64,000 bases of DNA, from contig JBGUBD010000002.1 in assembly GCA_041821185.1 (NCBI GenBank), forward strand, positions 1-64,000, written 5' to 3'. The notes under the pieces were generated by a model, which worked only from the letters and a program-made list of their open reading frames with translations, ran no database searches and had not been told where the DNA came from. Below are positions 8,678 through 16,766 of the stretch, piece after piece. Position numbers and translations under genes: made by a program. The stretch's first letter is position 1. Each line of letters starts with the position of its first letter. Origin of the DNA: Phycisphaerales bacterium AB-hyl4. GTDB lineage: Bacteria > Planctomycetota > Phycisphaerae > Phycisphaerales > Phycisphaeraceae.

Positions 8678-9784
8678 CTACGACGCCTCCTTGCGCGGCG
8701 GCTCGGCGGTCGACGCGGTTGCGTCCTCCGCCTCGCTTCTTGTCATCAACGCTGTCACCGCTTCCAGTACCGCGTCCACCTCAATGCGATCCATTCGGCA
8801 GGCGTCCGACTCGTCCACGGCTTTCATGCTCGCGGCTGTGCCGGGGGCGAGCACCTGTCGCTCGTCGGCGAAGTGAATTTCCGTCCACCGCGGCGCCGTC
8901 GGGCCGAACAATGTCACCACCGGCACGCCGAACGCCGCAGCGAGGTGGCGCGGCCCGCTGTCGTTGGTGATCACCAGGCTGCTGCGACGCACGACCGCCT
9001 TGAGCGTCGCAAGGTCCAGCCCCTCGGCAGGCAGGTTCAGTAGTGCAGTGTCGGCCGCGGCGATCACCTGCTTCGCAATCGGCTGCTCATCCGGGGCGCC
9101 GATCAACGCCACCTGCGCCTGCCACTGCCGGGCACAATGGTCGGCCACGGCTGCGAACCGGTCGGCGGGCCAACGCTTGCTCGCCCGCTGCGAGCCGGGG
9201 TTCAACAGCACCAGCGGGCGGTCACCTGACGCCTCCCAGCCGACGCGCTGCAGCAACGCGTCGGCCGACTGCTCCTCGCCCGGCTCGGTGAACAACGCCA
9301 TCGCATGCCCCGGCGACGCCGCCCCCATGTAGCAGGCGATCGCCAGGTAGTAGTCCAGCGTCGGCACAGCCAGTCGGCTTCGGCCAAGCGGGCTCGGCAG
9401 CAGCCGATCGGTCAGCAGCAACCCCCGCCCCTCACGGTCGTAGCCGACGCGACGCGGAATCCGCGCCATCGCCACCGCCATCGCGGTACGAAAGCTGTTG
9501 GGCAGCAGCACGGCCGTGTCGAATTGCTCCGCGGCGAGCCGACGCGCCAGGCCGGTCGGGCGATGCTCGCCGCGATCGTGCCGGACACCGATGAGTTCGT
9601 TCAGCCACGGACAGCCCGCCAGGATCGGCCGAACACTCTCGCGAACGAGCCCGGCCACGTGAGCCTCGGGGTACAACTCACGCAACGCCCGCAGCGTCGG
9701 CGTCGCCATGATCACATCGCCCAGCCAGGTCGGCATGACCACGAGCAGACGCTGTACGGGTTGATTGGCATGACGAGCAACCAT
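8678..9784 (-). CDS. ADP-heptose:LPS heptosyltransferase (WaaF-like, GT9)
   Basis: About 368 residues. The start ATG at 9784 is chosen because the protein there begins just before the family motif LLVVMPTWLGDVIMATPTLRAL; an in-frame start at 9853 would add 23 residues of unlikely sequence. The C-terminal half has VLLNPGSQRASKRWP, ITNDSGPRHLAAAFGVPVV and LFGPTAPRWTEI, all hallmarks of heptosyltransferase II-type enzymes that add heptose to the inner core of LPS. It is upstream of, and coupled to, the WaaG-like gene. This shows that the organism makes an LPS with a heptose core, as expected for a Gram-negative-type envelope. Confidence 0.9.
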   Translation of the reverse strand: MVARHANQPVQRLLVVMPTWLGDVIMATPTLRALRELYPEAHVAGLVRESVRPILAGCPWLNELIGVRHDRGEHRPTGLARRLAAEQFDTAVLLPNSFRTAMAVAMARIPRRVGYDREGRGLLLTDRLLPSPLGRSRLAVPTLDYYLAIACYMGAASPGHAMALFTEPGEEQSADALLQRVGWEASGDRPLVLLNPGSQRASKRWPADRFAAVADHCARQWQAQVALIGAPDEQPIAKQVIAAADTALLNLPAEGLDLATLKAVVRRSSLVITNDSGPRHLAAAFGVPVVTLFGPTAPRWTEIHFADERQVLAPGTAASMKAVDESDACRMDRIEVDAVLEAVTALMTRSEAEDATASTAEPPRKEAS

Positions 9785-9842
9785 GACGCGGCCAAGTATA
9801 GCAGCGTGAGCAGTTGAGGCAGCCGGCAGCAGTCGGTTCCCC

Positions 9843-9878
9843 ATAAAGCCCACGGATGTAGCAAAGCGGATCCGTGGG
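9843..9878. repeat. 36-bp palindromic repeat, copy 1 (other copy at 54146-54181)
   Basis: The core is a palindrome, CCCACGGAT...ATCCGTGGG, attached to TAAAGCCC. Read on the minus strand it matches 32 of 36 bases of a second copy 44 kb away. It lies between the heptosyltransferase gene and the nrdJ terminator. Confidence 0.75.
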
Positions 9879-9918
9879 AAGCCTCACCCCGCCCACATCC
9901 CACCCCCACCTCGCCTAT

Positions 9919-9952
9919 AAAAAACCCCCTCGGGTGGTGGGTCCCGAGGGGG
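9919..9952 (-). terminator. Intrinsic terminator, minus strand, distal to nrdJ
   Basis: CCCCCTCGGG pairs with CCCGAGGGGG around an 8-base loop. On the minus strand it is followed by TTTTTT. It is about 180 bases beyond the nrdJ stop. Confidence 0.8.
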
Positions 9953-10128
9953 AGGAGGGAGAAGGAAGCGGTTTGGGTTGGCTGAGCGGGCGAGCATTTC
10001 GCGTGGCTCAGCCGGGGACTTCTGTAGGGGTCTTACCTATCCTAGGCGGCGAAAACTCGGAGGCAAGTGGTATACCGATGAGAGTGATTCACTTCACCGA
10101 CTTTTCCACTCCTTCCACTTTCTTATAC

Positions 10129-13100
10129 TCAACTGCACCCCATCGAGTTCCCACAATTCATGCATTTGTAACAAGTTCCGCTTCTTACGGTGATCGTGCC
10201 ACACACGTCGCAAGCCGGGGCGTCGGACTGCATTTCCTTCAAGGCCGTGGCGAGTGTCGACTCGTTGGCCCCGCTGCCGCCAGCTTCCGCGCTGCTCTGG
10301 CCTCGGCTTTCGGATGGGGCGTGTCCCGATGGCGTTCCGGCCAACGCTCGGTCCGACTTGCCATTGCCGTTGCTGTGCCCATTGCCGTTACCGTTGCCGT
10401 TGGTCGTCGCGACGCCGCCGCGGGCGATGGTTTCGGCTCGCGAGCGGGCGGGGGAGTGCTCGTCCTTGGTCAACATGCTGTCCGTGGCAGCGGCCGACTT
10501 TTTCTTGCTTTCCGCCCGTTGCGGAGCGTTGGCCGCGCGGTAGCCCGGCACGAACTCCATGCCCAGCCAGCGGAAGATGTAGTCGACCAGGCTCTTGGCG
10601 AACGGGATGTCGCGGTTGTGCGTCATGCCCGCCGGCTCGAAGCGCTGGTGGGTGAACTTGGTCACCAGCGACTCCACCGGCACGCCATATTGCAGCGCGA
10701 CGCTGATCGCCGTGCCCAGCGAGTCCATCAGTCCGCCGATGGTCGAGCCTTCCTTCGCCATCGTGATGAACAGCTCGCCCGGCGTGCCGTCGTCATATAG
10801 TCCGACGTTGAGATAGCCCTCGTGGCCGGCGACGTTGAACTTGTGCGTGATCGACCGCCGTGTGTCCGGCAGGCGACGGCGCAACGGCCGCTCGACGATC
10901 TTCTCTACCACACGCTCGATCGGCTGACGATCAATCGCCGCAGTCGCATCGGATCCCGCCCCGGAAGTTGCCGCTGCCGCGACCCGACCCGCCTGAGCGA
11001 CCTCGGAGGCGACCTCCTCTTTTCCCGCTTCGATGGCTTCCTCGTCTTCGACTTCGTCGTCCACATCAACCTTATTGTTCAACACCTGGCTGAGCTTGCA
11101 CCCGTCGCGATACAAGGCGTTCGCCTTCAGACCCAGCTCCCAGCTCAAGCGGTAGCAGCTCTTGATGTCGTCCACGCTCGCGGAGTTGGGCAGGTTGATC
11201 GTCTTGCTGATCGCACCGGTGATGAACGGCTGCGACGCCGCCATCATCCGAATGTGACCCTCGGCCGCAATGTAACGCTCGCCCGTCGGACCGCACGTGT
11301 TCGCACAATCGAACACGGGCAGGTGCTCCTCCTTGAGCTGCGGTGCCCCCTCCACCGTCTGTGTCCCACAGATTGCCCGGTTCAGCGCGGCGATCTGCTG
11401 ACGTGTCAGCCCGATCGCTCGCAACAAGTTGAAGCTCGGCTCTTTCGCCTGCTCGGTCAGGCCCAGCCGATCGATCGCCTCTTCGCCCAGCGTCCAGGCA
11501 TTGAACGCGTGCTGCAATTCGAAAACCGTCGGCAGCGAATCGCTGACCTTCGCAATGTCCGCCGGCTCGAAACCGCGAGCTGTCAGATACTCCGCAAACG
11601 TGCCATCCTCGCTCGTCGGCTCACCGTCGCCGCCGGGCATTGGCACGTCCAGGTTCAGCGTGCCCATCACGTATGTCATGATGCCATGCACCTGGGCTTC
11701 GCTGTACCCCAGCGCGTCCAACGCCGGCTTCAGCGACTGGTTCGCGATCTTGAAGTAGCCGCCGCCGGCGAGCTTCTTGAATTTCACCAGCGCGAAGTCC
11801 GGCTCGACGCCGGTCGTATCGCAGTCCATCAACAGCCCGATCGTGCCCGTCGGCGCGATCACCGTCGTCTGCGCGTTGCGGTAGCCGTGCTTCTCGCCAA
11901 GTGAAAGCGCATCGTCCCACGTCGCACGCGAGCGGTCGATCAGTTGCTGCGCGTTGGCGATCTGGCCCAGCTCCGGCTCGCTGCCGTCGCGGCCGTCGAT
12001 CTTCGTTTCGTCGATCGGCACGGGCTTGATGTCCAGCGCTTCGTAGTCGCCTTGCTCGGTCCCGGCTGCTTCGCTCGACTTCCGCGACACGCCATATGCA
12101 GCGCGGCGGTGGTTGCGGATCACGCGGAGCATCGCGTCGCGATTCTTCTCATAGCCGGCGAACGCGCCATGCTCGCTCGCCATCTCCGCGCTGGTCGCAT
12201 AGCTGCGGCCGGTGAGGATCGCCGTCAGCGCTCCACAGATTGCCCGCGCCCGCTCGCTGTCGTACGGGATGCCGGCCTGCATGAGCATCGCGCCAAGGTT
12301 GGCATAGCCGAGCCCGAGCGTGCGGTATTCATAGCTCAATCGCGCGATCGCTTCGCTGGGGTACTGCGCCATCAGCACGCTGATTTCCAGCACGACGGTC
12401 CACAGGTGCACGCCATGTTCGTACGCTTCCACGTCGAACGTGCGCTGCTTCGCGTCGTAAAATTTCAGCACGTTCAGCGACGCGAGGTTGCACGCCGTGT
12501 CGTCGAGGAACATGTACTCGCTGCACGGGTTGCTCGCGTTGATACGGCCGGACTCGGGGCAGGTATGCCACTGGTTGATCGTCGTATCAAACTGCACGCC
12601 CGGGTCCGCGCATCGCCACGCCGCGAAGCCCACCTGGTCCCACAGCGCCCGCGCCGGCACGGTGCGAGCCACCTCGCCGTCCGTTCGGCGGACGAAGGTC
12701 CAGTCTTCGCCCTTGTCCAGCGCTTCGAAGAAGCGGTTGGGGATGCGGATGCTGTTGTTCGAGTTCTGCCCGCTGACGGTGATGTACGCTTCGCCGTTGA
12801 AGTCGTAGTCGAGTTTGAGGTCCAACTGCTCAGCCACCGCCCGCTCCGACTTGGGCAATTGCTTGAGGCCTTCCACCAGCGCCGCGACCTTCAGCTCTTC
12901 GCGAACCTTCCAGTTGATGAACGCTTCCACGTCCGGGTGATCGAGGTCGAGGCAGACCATCTTCGCAGCCCGGCGGGTCGTGCCGCCGGACTTGATAGCT
13001 CCGGCGGCACGATCACCGATCTTGAGGAAGCTCATCAGACCGGAACTACGACCGCCCCCCGAGAGCGATTCGTTTTCAGCACGGAGCTTGCTGAAGTTCG

Positions 13101-13773
13101 TTCCGGTTCCCGAGCCATACTTAAACAGGCGCGCCTCACGTACCCACAGGTCCATGATCCCGCCGGGGCTGACAAGGTCGTCATCGATGCTTTGAATGAA
13201 ACAGGCGTGCGGCTGCGGGTGCGTGTACGCGTCCTCGCTGCGCTTCGTCTCGCCTGTCTTCGGATCGGTGTAGTAGTGGCCCTGTGCCGGGCCGTTCACG
13301 CCGTACGCCCAGTGCAACCCGGTGTTGAACCACTGCGGGCTGTTCGGGGCGCACTGCTGGTGCACCATCATGTAGCAAAGCTCATCGTAAAACGCTCGCG
13401 CGTCTTCTTCGCTGTCGAAGTAGTCGTGCTTGAACCCCCAGTAGGTCCAGCAGCCGACCAGTCGATGAATCACCTGCCGCGCCGACTTCTCCGGCCCGGT
13501 CTCCACGTCGCCCTTGGCCTGCTGCGGACACAACCACGCGGGCACACCCTTTTCCTTCACCACTTCCAGCTTCGCCGGCACGCCCGCTTTGCGGAAGTAC
13601 TTGCTCACCATGATGTCGGTCGCGAGCTGCGACCAGCTCTTGGGCACTTCCGCATCGTTCATTTCAAAAACCGTCGAGCCGTCCAGGTTGCCGATACGGC
13701 TGGACCGCTTCGTCCATTGAACGTTCGCGAAGACGTCCTGCCCCTGCTTTGTAAACTTCCGTGTGACCTTCAT
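10129..13773 (-). CDS. nrdJ: Adenosylcobalamin-dependent (class II) ribonucleoside-diphosphate reductase
   Basis: A protein of about 1214 residues that reduces ribonucleotides to deoxyribonucleotides using coenzyme B12. Visible signatures are GTGTNFSKLR, the SGGTTRRAAKMVCLD segment with an active-site cysteine, NPCSEY with the Asn/Cys/Glu catalytic set, and APTGTIGLLMDCDTTG. The C-terminal domain around KFNVAGHEGYLNVGLY and MDSLGTAISVALQYG is typical of large NrdJ enzymes. The protein ends in a zinc-ribbon-like CDVC...CYKCMNC that likely delivers redox cysteines. Before it is a low-complexity linker of alternating Asn and Gly. ATG 13773 is chosen because GAGAG lies in front of it; a TTG 12 bases upstream is possible. 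Being oxygen-independent, it can work with or without air. Confidence 0.95.
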   Translation of the reverse strand: MKVTRKFTKQGQDVFANVQWTKRSSRIGNLDGSTVFEMNDAEVPKSWSQLATDIMVSKYFRKAGVPAKLEVVKEKGVPAWLCPQQAKGDVETGPEKSARQVIHRLVGCWTYWGFKHDYFDSEEDARAFYDELCYMMVHQQCAPNSPQWFNTGLHWAYGVNGPAQGHYYTDPKTGETKRSEDAYTHPQPHACFIQSIDDDLVSPGGIMDLWVREARLFKYGSGTGTNFSKLRAENESLSGGGRSSGLMSFLKIGDRAAGAIKSGGTTRRAAKMVCLDLDHPDVEAFINWKVREELKVAALVEGLKQLPKSERAVAEQLDLKLDYDFNGEAYITVSGQNSNNSIRIPNRFFEALDKGEDWTFVRRTDGEVARTVPARALWDQVGFAAWRCADPGVQFDTTINQWHTCPESGRINASNPCSEYMFLDDTACNLASLNVLKFYDAKQRTFDVEAYEHGVHLWTVVLEISVLMAQYPSEAIARLSYEYRTLGLGYANLGAMLMQAGIPYDSERARAICGALTAILTGRSYATSAEMASEHGAFAGYEKNRDAMLRVIRNHRRAAYGVSRKSSEAAGTEQGDYEALDIKPVPIDETKIDGRDGSEPELGQIANAQQLIDRSRATWDDALSLGEKHGYRNAQTTVIAPTGTIGLLMDCDTTGVEPDFALVKFKKLAGGGYFKIANQSLKPALDALGYSEAQVHGIMTYVMGTLNLDVPMPGGDGEPTSEDGTFAEYLTARGFEPADIAKVSDSLPTVFELQHAFNAWTLGEEAIDRLGLTEQAKEPSFNLLRAIGLTRQQIAALNRAICGTQTVEGAPQLKEEHLPVFDCANTCGPTGERYIAAEGHIRMMAASQPFITGAISKTINLPNSASVDDIKSCYRLSWELGLKANALYRDGCKLSQVLNNKVDVDDEVEDEEAIEAGKEEVASEVAQAGRVAAAATSGAGSDATAAIDRQPIERVVEKIVERPLRRRLPDTRRSITHKFNVAGHEGYLNVGLYDDGTPGELFITMAKEGSTIGGLMDSLGTAISVALQYGVPVESLVTKFTHQRFEPAGMTHNRDIPFAKSLVDYIFRWLGMEFVPGYRAANAPQRAESKKKSAAATDSMLTKDEHSPARSRAETIARGGVATTNGNGNGNGHSNGNGKSDRALAGTPSGHAPSESRGQSSAEAGGSGANESTLATALKEMQSDAPACDVCGTITVRSGTCYKCMNCGNSMGCS
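10361..10406. repeat. In-frame short tandem repeat coding an Asn-Gly linker in NrdJ
   Basis: Degenerate GCCGTT/GCCATT hexamers repeat about seven times on the plus strand and encode alternating Asn-Gly on the minus strand. This marks a flexible linker before the C-terminal zinc ribbon and may vary in length between strains. Confidence 0.7.
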
Positions 13774-13858
13774 CAGTGCTCTCAATCAATGTTTAATGAA
13801 TTAAATAATAGGTTCGAAACCCGTATAAATCGCCATTTCCACGGCCGATTCTCACAGC

Positions 13859-13936
13859 CGGGCCCGCCTGGGTCGATCGTCGCCAGTCCCCGGTTCGGCG
13901 TCCTTTCCGCCGCCGACGACCGACCCAGCCAGGCCC
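13859..13936 (-). promoter_or_regulatory. Long stem-loop in the nrdJ upstream region
   Basis: CTGGGTCGATCGTC (13868-13881) pairs with GACGACCGACCCAG (13915-13928), giving 14 consecutive pairs on the minus strand counting one G-U. GGGCC/GGCCC extends the stem outside, across a bulge, and a smaller hairpin is possible within the loop. It lies about 90-160 bases before the nrdJ start, where a leader RNA would be. Genes for B12-dependent enzymes are often under cobalamin riboswitches, but I cannot match the conserved B12-box here, so I only call a structured candidate. Confidence 0.4.
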
Positions 13937-14004
13937 GCCACCCGCTTCCCCATTCAGCCGCGTCGCTCACGACGCGCTCTTCGCCTTCAACGCACACTCC
14001 ACCG

Positions 14005-14030
14005 AAGCGCGGTGCAAGCACCGCGGCTAA
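14005..14030. repeat. REP-like palindrome ending in GGCTAA, copy A
   Basis: GCGGTGC-AA-GCACCGC followed by GGCTAA. It shares its GCTAA end with repeats at 14351, 19604, 23306, 39916 and 49515. Confidence 0.6.
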
Positions 14031-14033
14031 ATG

Positions 14034-14321
14034 TCAATGCCCATGCCCCCCGCACCTGCACGCCGCCGCCCGCCGCAGCGGACCAACGCCCTGCACCATG
14101 CACACCGCGCCGCCGCGGTCGCCCCCGCACGCTCGGCTGACGACAAACTCGCCTTGCCGACCGTCATTCAAGTGCATCATCATCACGTCCGCAGCGCGAG
14201 CATCCCACCCATACGGCGCATCGAACACACCTTCCCACGCCGAGCCATCTTCCGACACGTCGACTTCCACGTGCTTCGCTACGACGGTCGTGCCATCCAT
14301 GATTGTTGCGATTGTCGTCAT
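14034..14321 (-). CDS. Small hypothetical protein
   Basis: About 95 residues starting MTTIATIMDGTTVVAKHVEVDV. The first 65 residues look like a real small domain: a beta-rich pattern with W-x-G-x-F, then MMMHLNDGRQGEFVVSRACG, a layout seen in small bacterial proteins that end in a LxDGRxGxxxV strand. The Cys/Gly/His-rich tail (RCGGHGH) may be real or a run-on. The gene is bracketed by two REP-like palindromes and lies between nrdJ and dcd on the same strand. I do not recognise a function. The ATG at 14321 is preferred over 14351 because the latter begins inside the repeat flank. Confidence 0.5.
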   Translation of the reverse strand: MTTIATIMDGTTVVAKHVEVDVSEDGSAWEGVFDAPYGWDARAADVMMMHLNDGRQGEFVVSRACGGDRGGAVCMVQGVGPLRRAAACRCGGHGH

Positions 14322-14350
14322 CCCTGATTCTCCCGTTGTTCGTTCCATCA

Positions 14351-14426
14351 TTTAGCCGCGGCCCTTGGGCCGCGCTCTTCGGCCCGGCCGCCGGGCCGAA
14401 CGCGCCGTGCAAGCACGGCGGCTAAA
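14351..14426. repeat. REP-like palindrome TTTAGCC...GGCTAAA, copy B
   Basis: A 76-bp element beginning TTTAGCCGCGG and ending CGGCGGCTAAA, with internal GC-rich hairpins (GGCCC...GGGCC and CGGCCCGGC...GCCGGGCCG). It sits between dcd and the small hypothetical gene. Confidence 0.65.
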
Positions 14427-14441
14427 TATTTCATCGCTACT

Positions 14442-15020
14442 TCAATCCACCTTCGGCAGCACGAGTCCCGTCTGGTCCTGGTACTTGCCTTGCTTGTCCG
14501 CGTACGAGATCGCGCAGGTGCGCTCGGCCTGGAGGAAGAGCATCTGGGCGATGCCTTCGTTGGCGTAGATCTTGGCGGGCAGGGGGGTGGTGTTGCTGAT
14601 CTCGATGGTCACCTTGCCGCGCCACTCCGGTTCGAGGGGGGTGACGTTGACGATGATGCCGCAGCGGGCGTAGGTGCTCTTGCCGAGGCAGATCGCGAGC
14701 GTGTCGCGTGGGACGGCGATGTGCTCGACCGTCTCGGCGAGGGCGAAGCTGTTGGGCGGGATGATGACGTGGTCCCGGCCGGTGTCTTTTGTGTCGATGG
14801 TGACGAAGGTGTCTTCGCCGAAGTTTTTGGGATCGACGATCGCCTGGCCGCCGCCGCCGGTGGCGGTGACGCTGGTGAAGATTTTGAAGAGTGTGCCGAC
14901 GCGGACGTCGTAGCCGTAGGACGAGACGCCGTAGGAGACCTTGCCGGGGCGTTTGATGTTGTCTTCGAACGGCTCGATGCCGACGAGTTCGCGGATCTGG
15001 GTATCGCAGAGGATGGACAT
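14442..15020 (-). CDS. dcd: dCTP deaminase
   Basis: A 192-residue trimeric enzyme that deaminates dCTP to dUTP, feeding thymidylate synthesis. The start at ATG 15020 gives the usual N terminus [13 protein letters not shown] and the usual length (about 190). Family motifs are [54 protein letters not shown] order with catalytic Arg/Glu, and [18 protein letters not shown]. Longer upstream reading runs through a word-repeat region and is not coding. Its placement after nrdJ, on the same strand, groups deoxynucleotide supply. Confidence 0.95.
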   Translation of the reverse strand: MSILCDTQIRELVGIEPFEDNIKRPGKVSYGVSSYGYDVRVGTLFKIFTSVTATGGGGQAIVDPKNFGEDTFVTIDTKDTGRDHVIIPPNSFALAETVEHIAVPRDTLAICLGKSTYARCGIIVNVTPLEPEWRGKVTIEISNTTPLPAKIYANEGIAQMLFLQAERTCAISYADKQGKYQDQTGLVLPKVD

Positions 15021-15470
15021 TGGGCTGGTTTCTGGTCTGAGGTTTCTGGTTTTTCGTAAAGACGAACGGACACAAGAAACGCGCTGGCCGCGCGGGGGCG
15101 GACTTGTTGCGGCGTTGGTTTGCAGCAGGTCGGTTGTGGTCCTGTCAGAGGGGCCTGACCGGGGTGCGTCGCTTTTTCTCACCAGCGACGCGTGCCAGAT
15201 CAGTTCCCCAGCGACGCATCCTACCCCTATATCTTGTGGACGCAAGCCAAAACTTTACCTAAATCTGGTGTTTTTTGTGTCGGTTTCTTTAAGTGGCGAA
15301 AAGTGGGTAGGTTAGCTGGGGATGAGGGATTTCCGCATCTGGACCCGGCGACAGTGTGGCGACATGCAGGCGACAGGTTTTCCACGAACCACGCTCGCGG
15401 GTGGGGCAGGCCTGCCGTGGCGGGCGGGTGGGAATCATCACAAGATGTGGGGGTAGTCGATAGAAAGGGG
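15021..15470. other. 450-base intergenic region between dcd and the PLD-like gene
   Basis: No gene is supported here. It holds a TTTCTGG word array directly before dcd (15027-15056), an AGCGACGC repeat in three copies (15166-15173 inverted, 15184-15191, 15210-15217), and an AT-richer tract at 15222-15300 followed by four TGGS-like steps (15291-15328). The AT-rich tract is a plausible place for the promoter of the PLD-like gene. Confidence 0.5.
15027..15056. repeat. TTTCTGG word array (half element)
   Basis: Two imperfect copies of GGTTTCTGGT separated by CTGAG, directly upstream of dcd. The same words occur at 37353 and 54117. See the findings. Confidence 0.5.
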
Positions 15471-16043
15471 ATGAGCGATCTGACGTTTGATCCGCCGACG
15501 GGGGCGGCGTGCGGGAAGGTACAACTTGTTGTGGACGCCGAGCATCAGCGGCGCGTGGTGGTCGAGGGCATGCTCAAGGCGAAGGTGAGCCTGGCGATCG
15601 CGACGGCGGACTTCAAGGCCATGCTCGTACCGCAGCCGGGCAGTCGGCGGGCACCGTCGATCGTGGCGCACCTGATTCGGCTGGCGAAGCGGGGCGTGGA
15701 GGTGCGCGTTCTGCATGCGGGCGTGCCCAGTGCGGCGGCGCTGCAGGAACTGCGTGGCGAGCTGCCGAGGAACCTGACCATCCGCCGATGCCCGCGCCTG
15801 CATGCGAAGGCGGTGATCGTCGACGCGGGGGCGATGTACCTCGGCTCAGCGAACCTCACCGGGGCAGGGCTGGGCGCGAAGGCAGACCACCGACGCAACA
15901 TCGAGTGGGGCGTGTGGAGCGAGTCGGCGACGATGATCGACGCGGTGTTGCAGCAATTCAACGCCCTGTGGGAGGGCGATCGCTGCCGGGGCTGCGGCCG
16001 ACGGGACGTCTGCCCCGTGCCGTTGGAAGAGCCGCGGTTGTAA
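15471..16043 (+). CDS. Phospholipase D-like (single HKD) domain protein
   Basis: A 190-residue protein with one PLD/nuclease active-site motif: H111, K113 and D118, followed by GSANLT at 125-130. Single-HKD proteins of this size, such as Nuc-type nucleases, work as dimers and cut phosphodiester bonds. The protein has no signal peptide, so a cytoplasmic role is likely. The C terminus has C172, C175 and C181 in a short cluster that might bind metal. ATG 15471 is chosen because a purine-rich AGAAAGGGG precedes it and the conserved part begins soon after. It stands alone on the plus strand between minus-strand units. Confidence 0.8.
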   Translation: MSDLTFDPPTGAACGKVQLVVDAEHQRRVVVEGMLKAKVSLAIATADFKAMLVPQPGSRRAPSIVAHLIRLAKRGVEVRVLHAGVPSAAALQELRGELPRNLTIRRCPRLHAKAVIVDAGAMYLGSANLTGAGLGAKADHRRNIEWGVWSESATMIDAVLQQFNALWEGDRCRGCGRRDVCPVPLEEPRL

Positions 16044-16048
16044 TAATA

Positions 16049-16078
16049 AAGCCCAGGCATGGCCATGCCTGGGCTTTG
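16049..16078. terminator. Perfect 30-bp palindrome, likely bidirectional terminator
   Basis: AAAGCCCAGGCATGG is followed at once by its exact complement CCATGCCTGGGCTTT. It lies six bases after the PLD-like gene stop, where a terminator is expected. Confidence 0.75.
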
Positions 16079-16110
16079 TGGTGGACGCATGACACGAACC
16101 TTGTCCCATG

Positions 16111-16142
16111 AAAAAACCCCGAAGCGTGACGCCTCGGGGTTT
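16111..16142 (-). terminator. Intrinsic terminator after rpsG
   Basis: On the minus strand, AACCCCGA-GGCG pairs with CGC-TCGGGGTT and is followed by TTTTTT. It lies 26 bases after the rpsG stop and ends the rpsL-rpsG unit. Confidence 0.85.
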
Positions 16143-16167
16143 CGTGGATTGGTGGGTTGTTGATCGC

Positions 16168-16644
16168 TTACCACGCGAAGTGGGCGAAAGCCTTGTTCGC
16201 GTCGGCCATGCGGTGGGTCTGGTCGCGGGTCTGGACGGCCTTGCCCTCGTTCTGGGCGGCGTCGAGCAACTCACGGCTGAGGCGCAGGTGCATGGGTCGG
16301 CCCTTTTCGCTGCGGGCGGCGTTGATGATCCAGCGGAAGGCGAGGCTCTGCTGGCGCTTCTTGTTGACCTGCATGGGCACCTGGTAGTTGGCACCGCCGA
16401 CGCGCTTGGATCGGACTTCGACGTCGGGTCGCACGTTTTCCAGGGCGCGATGGAAGATTTCGATGCCGGTGGGCTCGCCGCCGGTGCGTTTTTCGATTTC
16501 GTCCATGGCGGCATAGACGACGCGGAGGGCGACCGACTTCTTGCCGTCCTTCATGATGCAGTTGATGAAGCGGGCGAGCGTCTTGTCGCCGTAACGGGGG
16601 TCGGGCTTGAGTTGTTCAGCCGACTTGGTGATACGTCCAGCCAT
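16168..16644 (-). CDS. rpsG: 30S ribosomal protein S7
   Basis: A 158-residue 16S-rRNA-binding head protein of the small subunit. Typical segments are DPRYGDKTLARFINCIMKDGKK, ALENVRPDVEVRSKRVGGANYQVP and RPMHLRLSRELLDAA. ATG 16644 with GGAAG a few bases upstream gives the standard MAGRI-type N terminus. It lies downstream of rpsL with one small gene between. In most bacteria fusA and tuf follow; here a terminator follows instead. Confidence 0.97.
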   Translation of the reverse strand: MAGRITKSAEQLKPDPRYGDKTLARFINCIMKDGKKSVALRVVYAAMDEIEKRTGGEPTGIEIFHRALENVRPDVEVRSKRVGGANYQVPMQVNKKRQQSLAFRWIINAARSEKGRPMHLRLSRELLDAAQNEGKAVQTRDQTHRMADANKAFAHFAW

Positions 16645-16766
16645 GATGCAATCTTCCTTTTCTGACGGCTCATCCATCCCGCTTTGAGTTCGCGAGCGGA
16701 ATCTTTTTGTTCACCACCTGCCGACGCGGCGGGCGATTACTTGCCGTTCAAGGGGGTTGTTTCGAG

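Larger units (their letters stand above)
9785..10128. other. Gene-free stretch between nrdJ and the heptosyltransferase gene
   Basis: It holds the 36-bp palindromic repeat, the nrdJ terminator, and about 170 bases in which I see no gene or known RNA. The part from 10040 to 10128 is less GC-rich than its surroundings. Confidence 0.6.

Noticed and set aside
13800..13830. GGTTCGAAACC resembling a tRNA T-arm
   Set aside because: No 5-base T-stem, no acceptor stem and no anticodon arm can be placed around it on either strand.
13774..14004. Cobalamin riboswitch upstream of nrdJ
   Set aside because: A GGGGAAGCGGGTGG stretch is suggestive, but the conserved B12-box and the expected helices were not found; kept only as a structured candidate.
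11944..14355. 803-codon open frame on the plus strand opposite nrdJ
   Set aside because: It is antisense to a firmly identified gene, has no recognised domain and a composition rich in Arg/His/Val expected of a shadow frame in GC-rich DNA.
15291..15330. MraZ-box array and a lost mraZ gene
   Set aside because: TGGS steps are irregular (10 and 13 bases) and no mraZ-like protein follows in any frame.
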